DNA of 64,000 nt from positions 1-64,000 of the forward strand of contig JASPKZ010007550.1 in NCBI GenBank assembly GCA_030220185.1, given 5' to 3'. Shown piece after piece: positions 55,020-64,000 of the stretch. Under the pieces are notes generated by a model, which was not told the origin of the DNA, made no database searches, and saw only the letters and a program-made list of their open reading frames with translations. The DNA is from Diploptera punctata. Taxonomy: Eukaryota; Arthropoda; Insecta; Blattodea; Blaberidae. The stretch's first letter is position 1. The number at the start of each line of letters is the position of its first letter. A program made the translations under genes and the position numbers.

Positions 55020-55370
55020 CGTATATAAATTAGCTTTACGAGTGGCGATGTATGGAAGTGAGACCTGGATCCTAAAGGGAAAAGAAAAAAGTAAAATTCA
55101 GGCAGCGAAATGAGCTTCCCACGGGCTGTGAAAGGTTGTACTAGAGAAGAACACGGAAATGAGAATATTAGAGAGAAACTAAAAGTACAACCACTTCTTC
55201 AACAAATAGAAGAATACAGGAACAATTGGATAAAACATCTGCAAAGAATGGCAGAGGCACTGGTGTATAATCCTGGAGGACGAAGATAGGTAGGAAGACC
55301 AAGAGAGCCCTGGGCTGAACAGATGTGAGATCGGAACAGGCAAAGATCTAATCCATGAAGAAGAAGAAGA
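55020..55370 (+). mobile_element. LINE-E 3' third, degenerate
   Basis: VAMYGSETWILKGKEKSKIQ, then frameshifted EMRILE- and NNWIKHLQRMA-like codons, VGRPREPWAEQM, ggaacaggcaaagatctaat and gaagaagaagaagaag. Confidence 0.7.
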
Positions 55371-55379
55371 AGAAGATGA

Positions 55380-56430
55380 TGATGGTAAATGAGCTTCGTT
55401 AGGAAACTCCCCCTAGGAAGCACCCATGTCCTGACGCGGGACGTATGGGATATGCACACAGGATAGTATCGGTGAAAATATGTAATTTTTCCCAAAAAGA
55501 TTTTCATGAGAACAACCTCAATAGCTTCATTGTTTAGGAATTCGCTAAAAAATGTTTGAAGTTAAGAAAATTGCTATATAATTAAAAATAGTAATATTTT
55601 AATTTCTGATGGATACATTGGTTAGTTGGTTCTGGACGCACTTGGTTACATTGAAACTATTCCTAACTTACATAGAAGGAAGAAATATAAGAGAATCAAA
55701 GTTGTCCCTCTTTCTCCCACGGGATTTCTCTTCTCTACTTATCCATCTTATCTAAAAAGCAGACACGCGACACCATCCATAATCCTTAATACCACAAGCT
55801 AAAACATCACTATATACGCTGCTGATAGATTCTTTAACAATTTGATTCCATAGGAGAAACTCCCCTCTCTCTTCTGTCCATGTCGGTTTTACCTCCCCTA
55901 AAAAATCCCTAGAGAAAATGTCCCTGAGTACGTAGATGCAGAGATTTCTTTTCTCCCTCCTCTCTAATAAAACACTCGGTGTCCTTGCCCCCTAGAGGTC
56001 CCCAAGGTCCTTGCAAGTCCTTGGTCGCTGAAGCGTTTCAGGTCACTCACAAGTCGTGTTTGTGAATTATTAAGCACGCCACTTCGCTAAGTCAAGATTC
56101 GTGCACTGAATATTATCAACTTCCTGGAATGGCAGATATCATCTTCTTCCAATACATTCTCATCATGCACACTTTTTATTTCATCCGCCATGTTCAATAT
56201 TTTGTGTGCTTTCAAACTGAATGTCTATGATTGTCAGAAAAGTCGTAAGTATGACGTCATATTTCATAATATTGTATTTGGAAAAAACGCTTATAATTTT
56301 TCAGATATATTTTTATGTGTTTATTTATAGCGATTTCGGACTGGTGCCTTGTGCTAGAGATATTGTCGTTGGATATACTGTTAAACTTCTACATTTCTTA
56401 AATTATATATATCAGAAGAGGTATATTAGA
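55380..56430. other. unassigned DNA
   Basis: 55680-56110 is less AT-rich, pyrimidine-rich and single-copy here; it may be unique host DNA. No splice-consistent ORF seen. Confidence 0.4.
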
Positions 56431-56439
56431 GAATGTGAA

Positions 56440-56800
56440 GTGTTTGAGTATTTGGGGTAAAAGTAGATAAAGAGCATGACAAGAAAGTGATGTTAAGAAC
56501 AGAATAAATAAAGGAAATATAACATCAATTATAGATGCAGCTGAAGTATGGAAATTCAACAAAAACATTGAAAAAAAACGAGAAGAAAATACCAGAAAAA
56601 AACATTGGAATGGTGTCGACTTTGACGAAGAAAGAAAGGAAGACCTCGTAACTCGTGTATGCAAGAAATAAGAACTGGAATGAGAACAAGAGGACTGGAG
56701 GCCATGGGGTGGGTGGATAGGGACAAGTGTAATAGGAAAACAAAACTCTAGGCCTATAAACATATTTGCTCTAACCTCGACTTTAGTATTACCCAGTGTA
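56440..56800 (+). mobile_element. LINE-D 3' fragment
   Basis: AAEVWKFNKNIEKKRE, then a frameshift, RRKKGRPRNSCMQEIRTGMR and TRGLEAMGWVDRD, and the ctctaggcctataaacat end. Related to the minus-strand copy at 6107-6632. Confidence 0.65.
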
Positions 56801-57065
56801 AGGTATATATATATTAATTGGTGTTTCTCGTATAATTTATCATATTTATATTATTATTATTATTATTATTATTATCTAAGTATTATTATTGTTATTATCC
56901 TATAAAATGTTGTTTGTACATGAAATTTACATTGCTACATTTAATGTATCTTTAACTGTTTATAATTAGTATAGTGTATAACTATATTTGTCAAATACTT
57001 ATTTGTGCTGGTTGAGTGAAAGAGAAGGCCATATGGCCTTAACTCTGCCAGAATAAATAAAGCAC

Positions 57066-57131
<66 letters not shown>
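56801..57131 (+). repeat. retroposon 3'-UTR-like block ending in (ATT)n
   Basis: After a perfect 16-bp palindrome AAGGCCATATGGCCTT (57025-57040) come aataaataaagcac and about 22 ATT units (57064-57131). A short (ATT)n also lies at 56851-56875. The layout of stem, polyadenylation-like hexamer and simple tail suggests a LINE 3' end. Confidence 0.55.
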
Positions 57132-57143
57132 CACCATCATCAT

Positions 57144-58215
57144 GTTAATATATAAAAATTACGTGTCACGTTGTTTGTCCGCGATGGAATCCTAAACTAC
57201 TGAACCGATTTTAATAAACTTTTGCACACTGCGTGCTGTTTGATCCAACTTGAGACCTACGGTTATTTATAACTAAATTTATAGTCGCATTACTTTTATT
57301 GCAAATTATTTGCTTGTTATTTAACAAAGATTTATAATTATCTGTGAGTTCCATACGATTCTAACAGATGACGGTGTAAGGTAATTGGTTTATTATTTAA
57401 CCAGGTGGCTGTGCTTTTTGCTGCAACCGCGAATTTCAATTGAATTACAAATATTGATTATTTCATAATTTAAGTGTGTTCAGTGTTTATTTTATTTTCA
57501 ATATATTGATAATATTATTAATTTCGTGCGTAAGTATTAGTTTTAAGTAATCTGGCTGAAAGACAGCAACTTAATTTAAATTTAACTGGACCGAGAAGGA
57601 ACATTGAACGATATGGCGAATCAGTTCTAGAGACCATGAATGATAAGATATCAAGTGAATTTCCGCAAATTAGTATAGGCCTATGTGACATAAATCTTAC
57701 ATTTTAGAAGAATGTCGATTTAAAAACATATGAAGGTCTTAAGGAACGGAATAACAGAACTGTAAGTAAGTCTGTTAGTTGTAATAATATGCCTAATATT
57801 ACAGAAACAATCTCCATGCATCAATTAAATGAAAAACAAGTTGACTATAATATATCACAAGATGTTATTACTATACAGAGACTTCTTGATGATGATGAGA
57901 ATCCAAACTGCCAACAAGTTCGTAGAAAAAAACGAAAGTATAACGAAATCAGCAAGCCTCCTCAAAATATTCCATGAATAAATGTATATAATCCTTATGA
58001 TACACTTATGGATGATACTGAGAATGCAGACAACATAAATTCATCTCAATCAACAAAACCACTTCCACATAAACCACCACCCATATTTATACCGGGTGTA
58101 GTTAACGTACCAGAACTAAAAAATTGTGTAAAACAAAAACTTTCTGATTTAGATTTCTCGCTTAGTTTACTACAACATAATTTAACGTATACCTTAGCCA
58201 CAGCAACGCGTGGCC
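57144..58215 (+). mobile_element. Helitron-like element, longer copy with gag-like insert
   Basis: 5' segment ttaatatataaaaattacgt, gtcacg, gaaccgattttaataaac aligns with the reversed copy at 966-1503. It continues to gccacagcaacgcgtggccg near 58215. Between 57590 and 58183 it has about 590 bp absent from the other copy. CCAC/GTGG at the end can pair, but no CTAG follows before the (TA)n at 58227. Confidence 0.5.
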
Positions 58216-58226
58216 GGGACTTCTAT
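57781..58226 (+). pseudogene. gag-like (LINE ORF1-type) fragment inside the Helitron-like element
   Basis: Reads NITETISMHQLNEKQVDYNI, then RRKKRKYNEISKPPQNIP, a TGA at 57975-57977, then NVYNPYDTLMDDTENADNIN and KPLPHKPPPIFIPGVVNVPE. KPPPIFIxGV is typical of the start of gag-like ORF1 proteins of Jockey-type LINEs, just before their zinc knuckles. The zinc knuckles are absent. Called from motif resemblance only. Confidence 0.45.
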
Positions 58227-58227
58227 G

Positions 58228-58268
<41 letters not shown>

Positions 58269-58426
58269 CAAAGTCAGATTAGTTACACTATTTATAACTC
58301 AAGAACGGCTGGACCGATTTTTATGATCTTTGATTTGTTTCCGCCCCGAATAGCAGATAACTATTCAAACATCGGAAAAATTAACGTAAACATATTTAAA
58401 GGCGATACGTTCGCCGGGCCAGCTAG
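58226..58426 (+). mobile_element. short Helitron-like element
   Basis: After (TA)n at 58227-58267 comes agtcagattagttacactat, ttataactcaagaacggctg, gaccgatttt. The 3' end has hairpin GGCGA-tacgt-TCGCC (58401-58415), then gggccag and CTAG|T at 58423-58427. The text and the 3' hairpin/CTAG layout are Helitron-like. No ORF. Confidence 0.6.
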
Positions 58427-58504
58427 TATTATTATAATTTAATTGACTCGGTGGATTCAGTCAACAAACGTTCTCACAACAAAGTAAATAGGTCTACATG
58501 AATT

Positions 58505-60000
58505 TTACTTAACGATCATCAACAAGGTTTAGGACTTTTGGCCTGTTCCGAATTCAGGAAATTTTGAAGCAATATTTCCATTCTCTTCTATGTCTTCCTG
58601 CAGTTCCAACTGGTTTATAGTGTAACAATAACTTACTTATTTACTTACTGGCATTATCGAACCCATAGGTTCATGGCCGCGCGGACATAAGCTCTCCATA
58701 CATCCCTATCATGAGCCAATGCTTTCCAATCATTCCCTGTATAATTACTTCCCTCAAATCATAGCTAATATTATTCTCCTACCTCATTCTTGGTCTACCA
58801 ACTGGGCGTTTTCCCTCTGGCTTTCCTACAAAAAGCTTCCATGCACGTCTGTCATTCCCCATACGTGCAACATGTCCTGCCCATCGCAGTCTACGAGACT
58901 TAACTGTTCTTATTATATCTGGCTTCCTATAAAGACCATGTAGTTCATTGTTATGTAGTCTTCTCCATTCACCTGTCTCTTCATCTCTCTTTGGTCCAAA
59001 AATGTTCCTAAGAACTTTATTCTCAAATACTTGTAATCTCCTTTCCTCCCTTAAAGTAAGAGTCCATGTTTCGCACCCATATAATATAACTGGTAGAATA
59101 ATAGTTTTATATATTCTCAGCTTAACGTTTTTCGAAAGGAGTTGGGACATCAAAAGTCTCTGCAATGCATAATAGCATGCATTTCCAGAATTGAGCCTAT
59201 GTTTAATTTCTTTGTGCATCTCATTCCTATTTGTGATTATTGTTCCTAGGTATTTAAATTCAGCCACTTCCTCAAAATTTCCCTCATTTGTCATTAGGTG
59301 TCCATTTCCATTATATATACTGAATTTCTATGTGTGACCATATATTTAGTTTTACTGATATTTACTTCCAGTCCCAATTTCTTAGTGTTACTCAATAGTG
59401 TGTGCGTGTTGGCCTTTAGTAACTCCTCGCTATCGACCAGTAGTACTACATCATCAGCATAAACTAACAGCTTATTAATACCATTCAGTTGTAAGCCTTC
59501 CTCATCTTCTAAAGATTTAATGGCAAGCTCTAGTACAAAATTAAATAGTAGAGGAGATAGTGCATCTCCTTGCTTCAACCCATTCTGGATTTCAAAAGTG
59601 TCTGAAAACTGTTTGCCTACACGCAGCCTACTCTTTCTGCCATTTAGACACATTCGTATAAGTCTAACTTTTTAGGAATTCCGAACTCCAGCAGGATACT
59701 AAATAACTTCTCCCTCTTAATTGAATCATATGTTTTTTTAAGTCTACATATAATTGATGTACAGTACCATTATATTCCCATTTTTTTTCTAAAATTTGTC
59801 TTATACTAAAAATCTGATCTGTTGTATACCTGTTTCTTCTAAATGCACATTGATGATCTCCTAGAATCTTATCAATATAGGGAATAAGTCTGCTTAAACA
59901 ATAACTTACAGAATCTTATTTTCCACCCTGTTAATATGGTCCATCCATTTTATTTTATGCTTTTCAATTTCTTTCTGTTATATTGAAAATATGCAATTAT
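58505..60000 (-). mobile_element. LINE-E 3' end split by LINE-R
   Basis: Left piece 58505-58636 (cttttggcctgttccgaatt reversed) and right piece 59897-60000 (EKHKIKWMDHINRVENKI) are collinear LINE-E C-terminal sequence on the minus strand, separated by the LINE-R insert. Confidence 0.65.
58624..59909 (-). mobile_element. LINE-R copy with 13-bp TSD
   Basis: Element 58637-59896 between exact repeats AACAATAACTTAC. The minus strand starts in the RT fingers (SRLIPYIDKILGDHQCAF, TDQIFSIRQILEKKWEYNG), then frameshifts. Open parts at 59294-59653 (SPLLFNFVLELAIKSLEDEE, YADDVVLLVDSEE) and 58779-59294 (NFEEVAEFKYLGTIITNRNE to EGKRPVGRPRMR) abut at a single frameshift. The C-terminus is slightly shortened. 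Very close to the 49911 copy, so a relatively recent insertion. Confidence 0.92.
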
Positions 60001-60088
60001 TCCTTGAATTATATTTGATTGTTAAATATATATTGACTATTTCAAGCAAAAATTGATATTTCTCAATGATTTTTAGTGGTAGCATTTT

Positions 60089-60803
60089 CATAAGTAATAC
60101 CACGAGTGATTTCCAAATTATCGATAAATTCACGACTCACGAAGTGAGGAGTGAATTTATCTAGAAAATTTGGAAATCAAGAGTGGCATTTGTTAGGACT
60201 ATTTAACGAATAAAATTAAGCTGTTTACTCACAAACCATTATTTAACTATAGTTATTTTAAAATATTTATATATTTAATGTAAACGGCGATGTTTGAAAA
60301 CAAATGAGAAACGATAGGTTCGCTTCATGTGCTTCTTTTGTTTATCACTGCAACCAGATCATACTATTTATTGCCAAAGGAACGCAATATTGTAAGAATG
60401 CTCTCTAGTGGAGAAAAAATGAAACACATCAAACTGTATATTAATTCATTTCTGATGTCGTATGATGTAAATATGACAATTATATTTTTCTGGATTATTA
60501 CCTGGGAAAAAATACATTTAAGAAAGTGCAAACAGTGGTTTCTTTTTTTGGTGGTATAATCAATTGCTACAAATGTTGACACTATATATACACTCTGGTA
60601 GCCGTATTTCTTATAGGCTCAGTCACTGCAAAATAACGGTCAGACCTGTTCAGAATATTAAAAAGGAGGAGCTTTGTTTAATATGGTAATTATAATACTG
60701 ATAAATATTTCGTGAAACACGAGTCTGATTGGTTGTAAAACAGAAATCATTGAAACGTGATTGGTCATTGACTCCCATTTGGGGCATGAGTTAAATAGTC
60801 ATT
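60089..60803 (+). mobile_element. MITE-1 copy 5, reference copy
   Basis: Left end cataagtaataccacgagtg. Subterminal palindrome 60107-60182 (tttccaaattatcgataaat pairing with atttatctagaaaatttgga) around actcacgaagtgaggagt. Right end gtgattggtcattgactccc, ggggcatgagttaaatagtc. No transposase and no clear TIR. Confidence 0.8.
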
Positions 60804-60977
60804 GTAATATATGAGTAATGTGATAAATTGCAAATTATTTATGCGTCTTTACTTTGGTACTGATATTTAAAATGTTGTAGGATTTTCAAGAACAATTTTA
60901 TATTAGTAGTAGTTAATATTTCAGATTGTGAATTAGTTATAGTGTAATAGTTGAGTGGAAGGTAGAGGGATGAACGC

Positions 60978-61235
60978 CATATCTAATGTGGCTAAGACAA
61001 TATGTACGCTACAAACCGGAAGGTAATAGGTTCATGTCCCTATGGGATTTTTAAACTGGTCAAAACCTTCTGGCAGCACATGTAGTCTCTAACTGAAATG
61101 AGTTCCAGGCTGTGCTCTGGTAGTAAAGGAGACTGTCACGCTGGACTTACAACCCAAATGATATGTCGTACAGACTGTCTAGAAAGGTGGTAGGTCCACT
61201 TAACACCCGAAGAATTTCGCAAGGCTTGAAGTTGA
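60978..61235 (+). mobile_element. SINE-D copy
   Basis: Head atgtggctaagacaatatgt and aataggttcatgtccc. Body aaaaccttctggcagcacat, aaatgagttccaggctgtgc, gactgtctagaaaggtggta, cgaagaatttcgcaaggctt. Confidence 0.72.
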
Positions 61236-61295
61236 ATCACTTTATTTTAGTGGAAGATAAAGCTTTATCGCCTTTACTCTGCTTATTTATAATAC

Positions 61296-61372
<77 letters not shown>

Positions 61373-61395
61373 CATCATCACCATTATTATTATTA

Positions 61396-61470
<75 letters not shown>

Positions 61471-61558
61471 CATCATTATCATCATCATCAACATCACCAT
61501 CATCATGACCATCATTATTATTATTATTATTAATTATTATTATTATTATTATTATTAT
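61296..61558. repeat. long (TTA)n microsatellite with TCA interruptions
   Basis: About 260 bp of TTA/ATT units with atcatcatcacc patches, lying between two SINE-D copies. Poly-Tyr and poly-Ile frames across it are artefacts. Confidence 0.95.
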
Positions 61559-61562
61559 ATGG

Positions 61563-61845
61563 GCAAACCAGCGTAGTTGGTTAAAGCAATACGCTAAAAA
61601 CCGGAAGATTGACGGTTCTATTCACGTTGGAGTCACAATTTTTAAACTGAACCTAACATTCTGGTGGCACCATTCTATCCCTGCAGTCGACTCAACATTT
61701 AACTGAGACCAGACGCTTGATCGGGGGTATAGGCGGCCATCAAGCAGGGCTGACAACCCGGATGGCATTGAGGCCGATTGTCTAGGTAAGTGCGAGCCTT
61801 ATCCTCATACGTAGGATACTTATTAGGTGACCCTTCGTCAACAAA
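61563..61845 (+). mobile_element. SINE-D copy with box A
   Basis: Head agcgtagttggttaaagcaa (box A) and gattgacggttctattca (mutated box B). Body aacattctggtggcaccatt, agcagggctgacaacccgga, gattgtctaggtaagtgcga. Confidence 0.75.
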
Positions 61846-61849
61846 ATTT

Positions 61850-62906
61850 GAAAGTAGTTCTCGATGTGAGAATATTGATAGTTCTCTTATGTGTAACACA
61901 TCCCAAATCGACGCATTTTTTAAATTTCCAAATGATAAGATAGTTTAGAACTTCGAACGTGTTTTTGACAATAAATAACATTTACAGTATATTGAACGTG
62001 GGTTTGTGATGCGGTCTTCAAGTCGCAATGAGCAGGTCTGACCGGAATACCAATTGACATGCCGGTATTCCCTACAGTTTCCGGAGCGTATTTCATTTAT
62101 AAATCATTCAGCATAACGGATTTTAATAATATATTGCTTTCATCTCTCAGGAAACCTGGAGACAAAGATTTAAATATTCCAGGTTGTTAAGTAAATTGAA
62201 ATCTAGTTGTTAAATCTAAAATAGATACGATTTTTTTATCAAGCTATTTGAAACTTTCATGGATATTGTATGTACAGCGGAAATTATATAAATGCGCAGA
62301 TTTTAAGTATGAATTCCTTAGTGCATTTAATAAACATATTACATAGCTTTGGATCGCCGAATTTCTTTCTAATTTCTCATAGGAGATAACCCCTATGAAT
62401 TAGCGAGAACAACCCATGTTAAGCCCCCGAATGTAAATAGAAAAACGAATCCTAGTGATCATAAGCAAGGTGCTCTATAAGTTAGTAGAGATCCATAAAC
62501 TGTAGACAATCAACTGAACATTTTAATTCCAGTAGGAACAGCAATAATTTAACACGGGGAATCTCCCTCGTCTCTTTCCTTTTTTTTTTTTTTGTCTGTA
62601 TGTTCATATTTAAACACTTTTAACCTATATTGTTGCTCTATATCCTTGGTTATTATATGTTTTTTTTTACAATTTTATAGCTAGTTTATAATTTTAGAAA
62701 TTTATAAATGACTCTGTTGTGAAAAAATTACTTAAATGTTTATTTTTTATTTGTTATTTGTGTTTTTATCTGCATATTTTGAATATATATTTATACATTT
62801 GATTTTAATCTATGTAGTTTTTAATCATATAAAGGACTTATCATTTATACCATTATGTTGAGGCACCAATGATCTGGAAGTTGTCTGTGGAAACCTATAG
62901 GATATT

Positions 62907-62978
<72 letters not shown>

Positions 62979-63280
62979 TTATTATTACTGTATGATTTTC
63001 TTAAAAATGAACAAACAGTTTATTACTTATAATGATGGTCAGCATTGACTTGATTTTTACATAGTATTTATAGTAGACCTAGTTGGGCATTATAACTCTC
63101 TTCAATTAATTTTCAAAAATGTTATAGGAGAAGAAAATACATAACAGAACTAACACAGCAATTCATGGAACTCCATGTTTGGACAGTCTTAGAAACCCCT
63201 TGGCTTCAAGTTTCCTTTATTAATCAAAACGTTTTAATCAATAATGAAAAATAAAATGAAAATTAAATTATTTCTATCCC
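61850..63280. other. unassigned AT-rich DNA with (TAC)n at 62909-62977
   Basis: The TAC run (about 23 units) is followed by a few ATT units, again like a retroposon tail after tataggatattc. No gene recognised. Confidence 0.5.
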
Positions 63281-63284
63281 TTCT

Positions 63285-63565
63285 TTCCGCACCAGTTGGG
63301 TGCTGGCATCACATCCACATAGATTAATCACAGAGGCAGTTGTTTATCCGTCAATATATGGATGAAAAATGGTCATCAAGTCAGGTCCCTCTGCTTTATA
63401 GCTGATTTTCACAACTTGAAGGCGCTATTTATTATAACAACTCAAAATCCTCATGATGCTGGGTGTGCACCGGTCTCATATTGACCGAAATTTCATGAGA
63501 AACATTTTTTCCCCTAGGGACTCAATCACCGCAAGTCCCATAGTACAGTATCTAAGGCGCGGGAC
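63285..63565 (-). mobile_element. SINE-B copy (reverse)
   Basis: Reversed body: cttctttccgcaccagttgg, gatgctgggtgtgcaccgg, ccgaaatttcatgagaaaca. At the right the reversed head, decayed: gtcccatagtacagtatcta, aggcgcggg. Confidence 0.7.
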
Positions 63566-63567
63566 CA

Positions 63568-63584
63568 TGGATATATATATATAC

Positions 63585-63642
<58 letters not shown>
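63568..63642. repeat. (AT)n microsatellite
   Basis: About 37 AT units with two tac interruptions. Confidence 0.95.
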
Positions 63643-63645
<3 letters not shown>

Positions 63646-63782
63646 TAAAATAAATATTCTCTTTAATTTGCTTACTTGATATAGTCAGCTACTAGATGGC
63701 AGTGAAGACAGTGTTCTCGCGACATCTAGTAATAATGGAGAGTATAATACATATATAAGAAAAATAAGTGTTTGAATTGGAT

Positions 63783-63855
63783 TCGCCTGGTAGTGTAATG
63801 GATATCACGCTGAGGTACAGACTCAGAGATCCGGGTTCGAATCCCGTCCAGGCAT
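63783..63855 (+). mobile_element. SINE-E mini element copy 3 with near-intact tRNA fold
   Basis: GCCTGG pairs with CCAGGC (acceptor). GTG/CAC closes the D arm (box A TAGTGTAATGG). A perfect CTGAG-GTACAGA-CTCAG anticodon arm and CGGG-TTCGAAT-CCCG T arm complete the fold. The formal anticodon would be ACA, which eukaryotes do not normally use. The unit is followed by tttatttttcttatcatacc and (AT)n, as in copies 1 and 2, so I call it a tRNA-derived element rather than a tRNA gene. Confidence 0.6.
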
Positions 63856-63872
63856 TTATTTTTCTTATCATA

Positions 63873-63873
<1 letters not shown>

Positions 63874-63921
<48 letters not shown>
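63874..63921. repeat. (AT)n microsatellite after SINE-E
   Basis: About 23 AT units starting straight after the SINE-E trailer. Confidence 0.95.
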
Positions 63922-63922
<1 letters not shown>

Positions 63923-64000
63923 CTTCCTGTAGTTAATCTTATGCAGAGTTGCTATTTATAAAGTGCTTAATTTGCAAATGAAAGGCTGATAATGGTATGA

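Noticed and set aside
63783..63855. Functional tRNA gene
   Set aside because: Good fold, but the formal anticodon ACA is not a normal eukaryotic one and two decayed relatives with the same trailer show it is a small repeat family.

Overview
This is a eukaryotic, AT-rich, gene-poor window made almost entirely of transposable-element remains. The spliceosomal-type signals, tRNA-derived SINEs, non-LTR retrotransposon fragments, Helitron-like ends and abundant (AAT)n, (GA)n and (AT)n microsatellites fit a large insect genome. The dominant LINE protein ending AAMNLRVR, and the SINE repertoire, look to me like those of a cockroach or a related polyneopteran such as Periplaneta. That is recall, not a search. 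No complete host gene is visible. The only host-like coding candidate is a 120-bp exon-like block at 6853-6972. The window is probably intronic or intergenic.

Repeat families (names are mine). LINE-R is an RTE-like non-LTR element with YADD reverse transcriptase, a C-terminal AAMNLRVR and a (TAAG)n or (TTAG)n 3' end. It has about 16 fragments, several with exact target-site duplications (TSDs). LINE-E has a FADD reverse transcriptase, YGSETWT and EMRFLR motifs and a (GAA)n or (AAT)n 3' end. LINE-D has a YGAEVW-type motif and a 3' end running into (ATT)n. LINE-H is a single fragment with a Cys/His C-terminus. SINE-A has a tRNA-Asp-like head, SINE-B a class II tRNA-like head, and SINE-C and SINE-D are tRNA-like. 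SINE-E is a tRNA-only mini element followed by microsatellites. MITE-1 is a roughly 600-750 bp non-coding element present in five copies. Rep-W is an unclassified repeat present in two copies.

Layout. 0-4.5 kb: LINE debris, a Helitron-like deletion derivative, and a tRNA-Tyr pseudogene that keeps its intron. 4.5-10.1 kb: SINE-B, LINE-R, LINE-D, LINE-E, MITE-1 and SINE-A, plus the candidate exon. 10.1-10.8 kb: a terminal-inverted-repeat transposon with a DUF4817-like helix-turn-helix remnant. 11-22 kb: MITE-1 and nested LINEs, including LINE-R inside LINE-R. 22-29 kb: mostly unannotated DNA plus SINE-A, LINE-R and two copies of a small hammerhead-ribozyme-like retroposon. 30-45 kb: dense nesting of LINE-R, LINE-E, LINE-D, SINEs and a DNA transposon. 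45-52 kb: a Helitron-like element, chimeric SINEs and the longest LINE-R reading frame. 52-64 kb: MITE-1 copies, LINE-E, LINE-D, SINE-E, Helitron-like elements with a gag-like insert, LINE-R nested in LINE-E, and microsatellites.

The most interesting element is the hammerhead-like one. Two copies (27216-27388 and 24338-24446) each sit between exact 14-bp TSDs, one is enclosed by a 40-bp inverted repeat, and a paralogous repeat elsewhere in the window preserves an unfilled site. It resembles a retrozyme or Penelope-associated non-autonomous retroposon.
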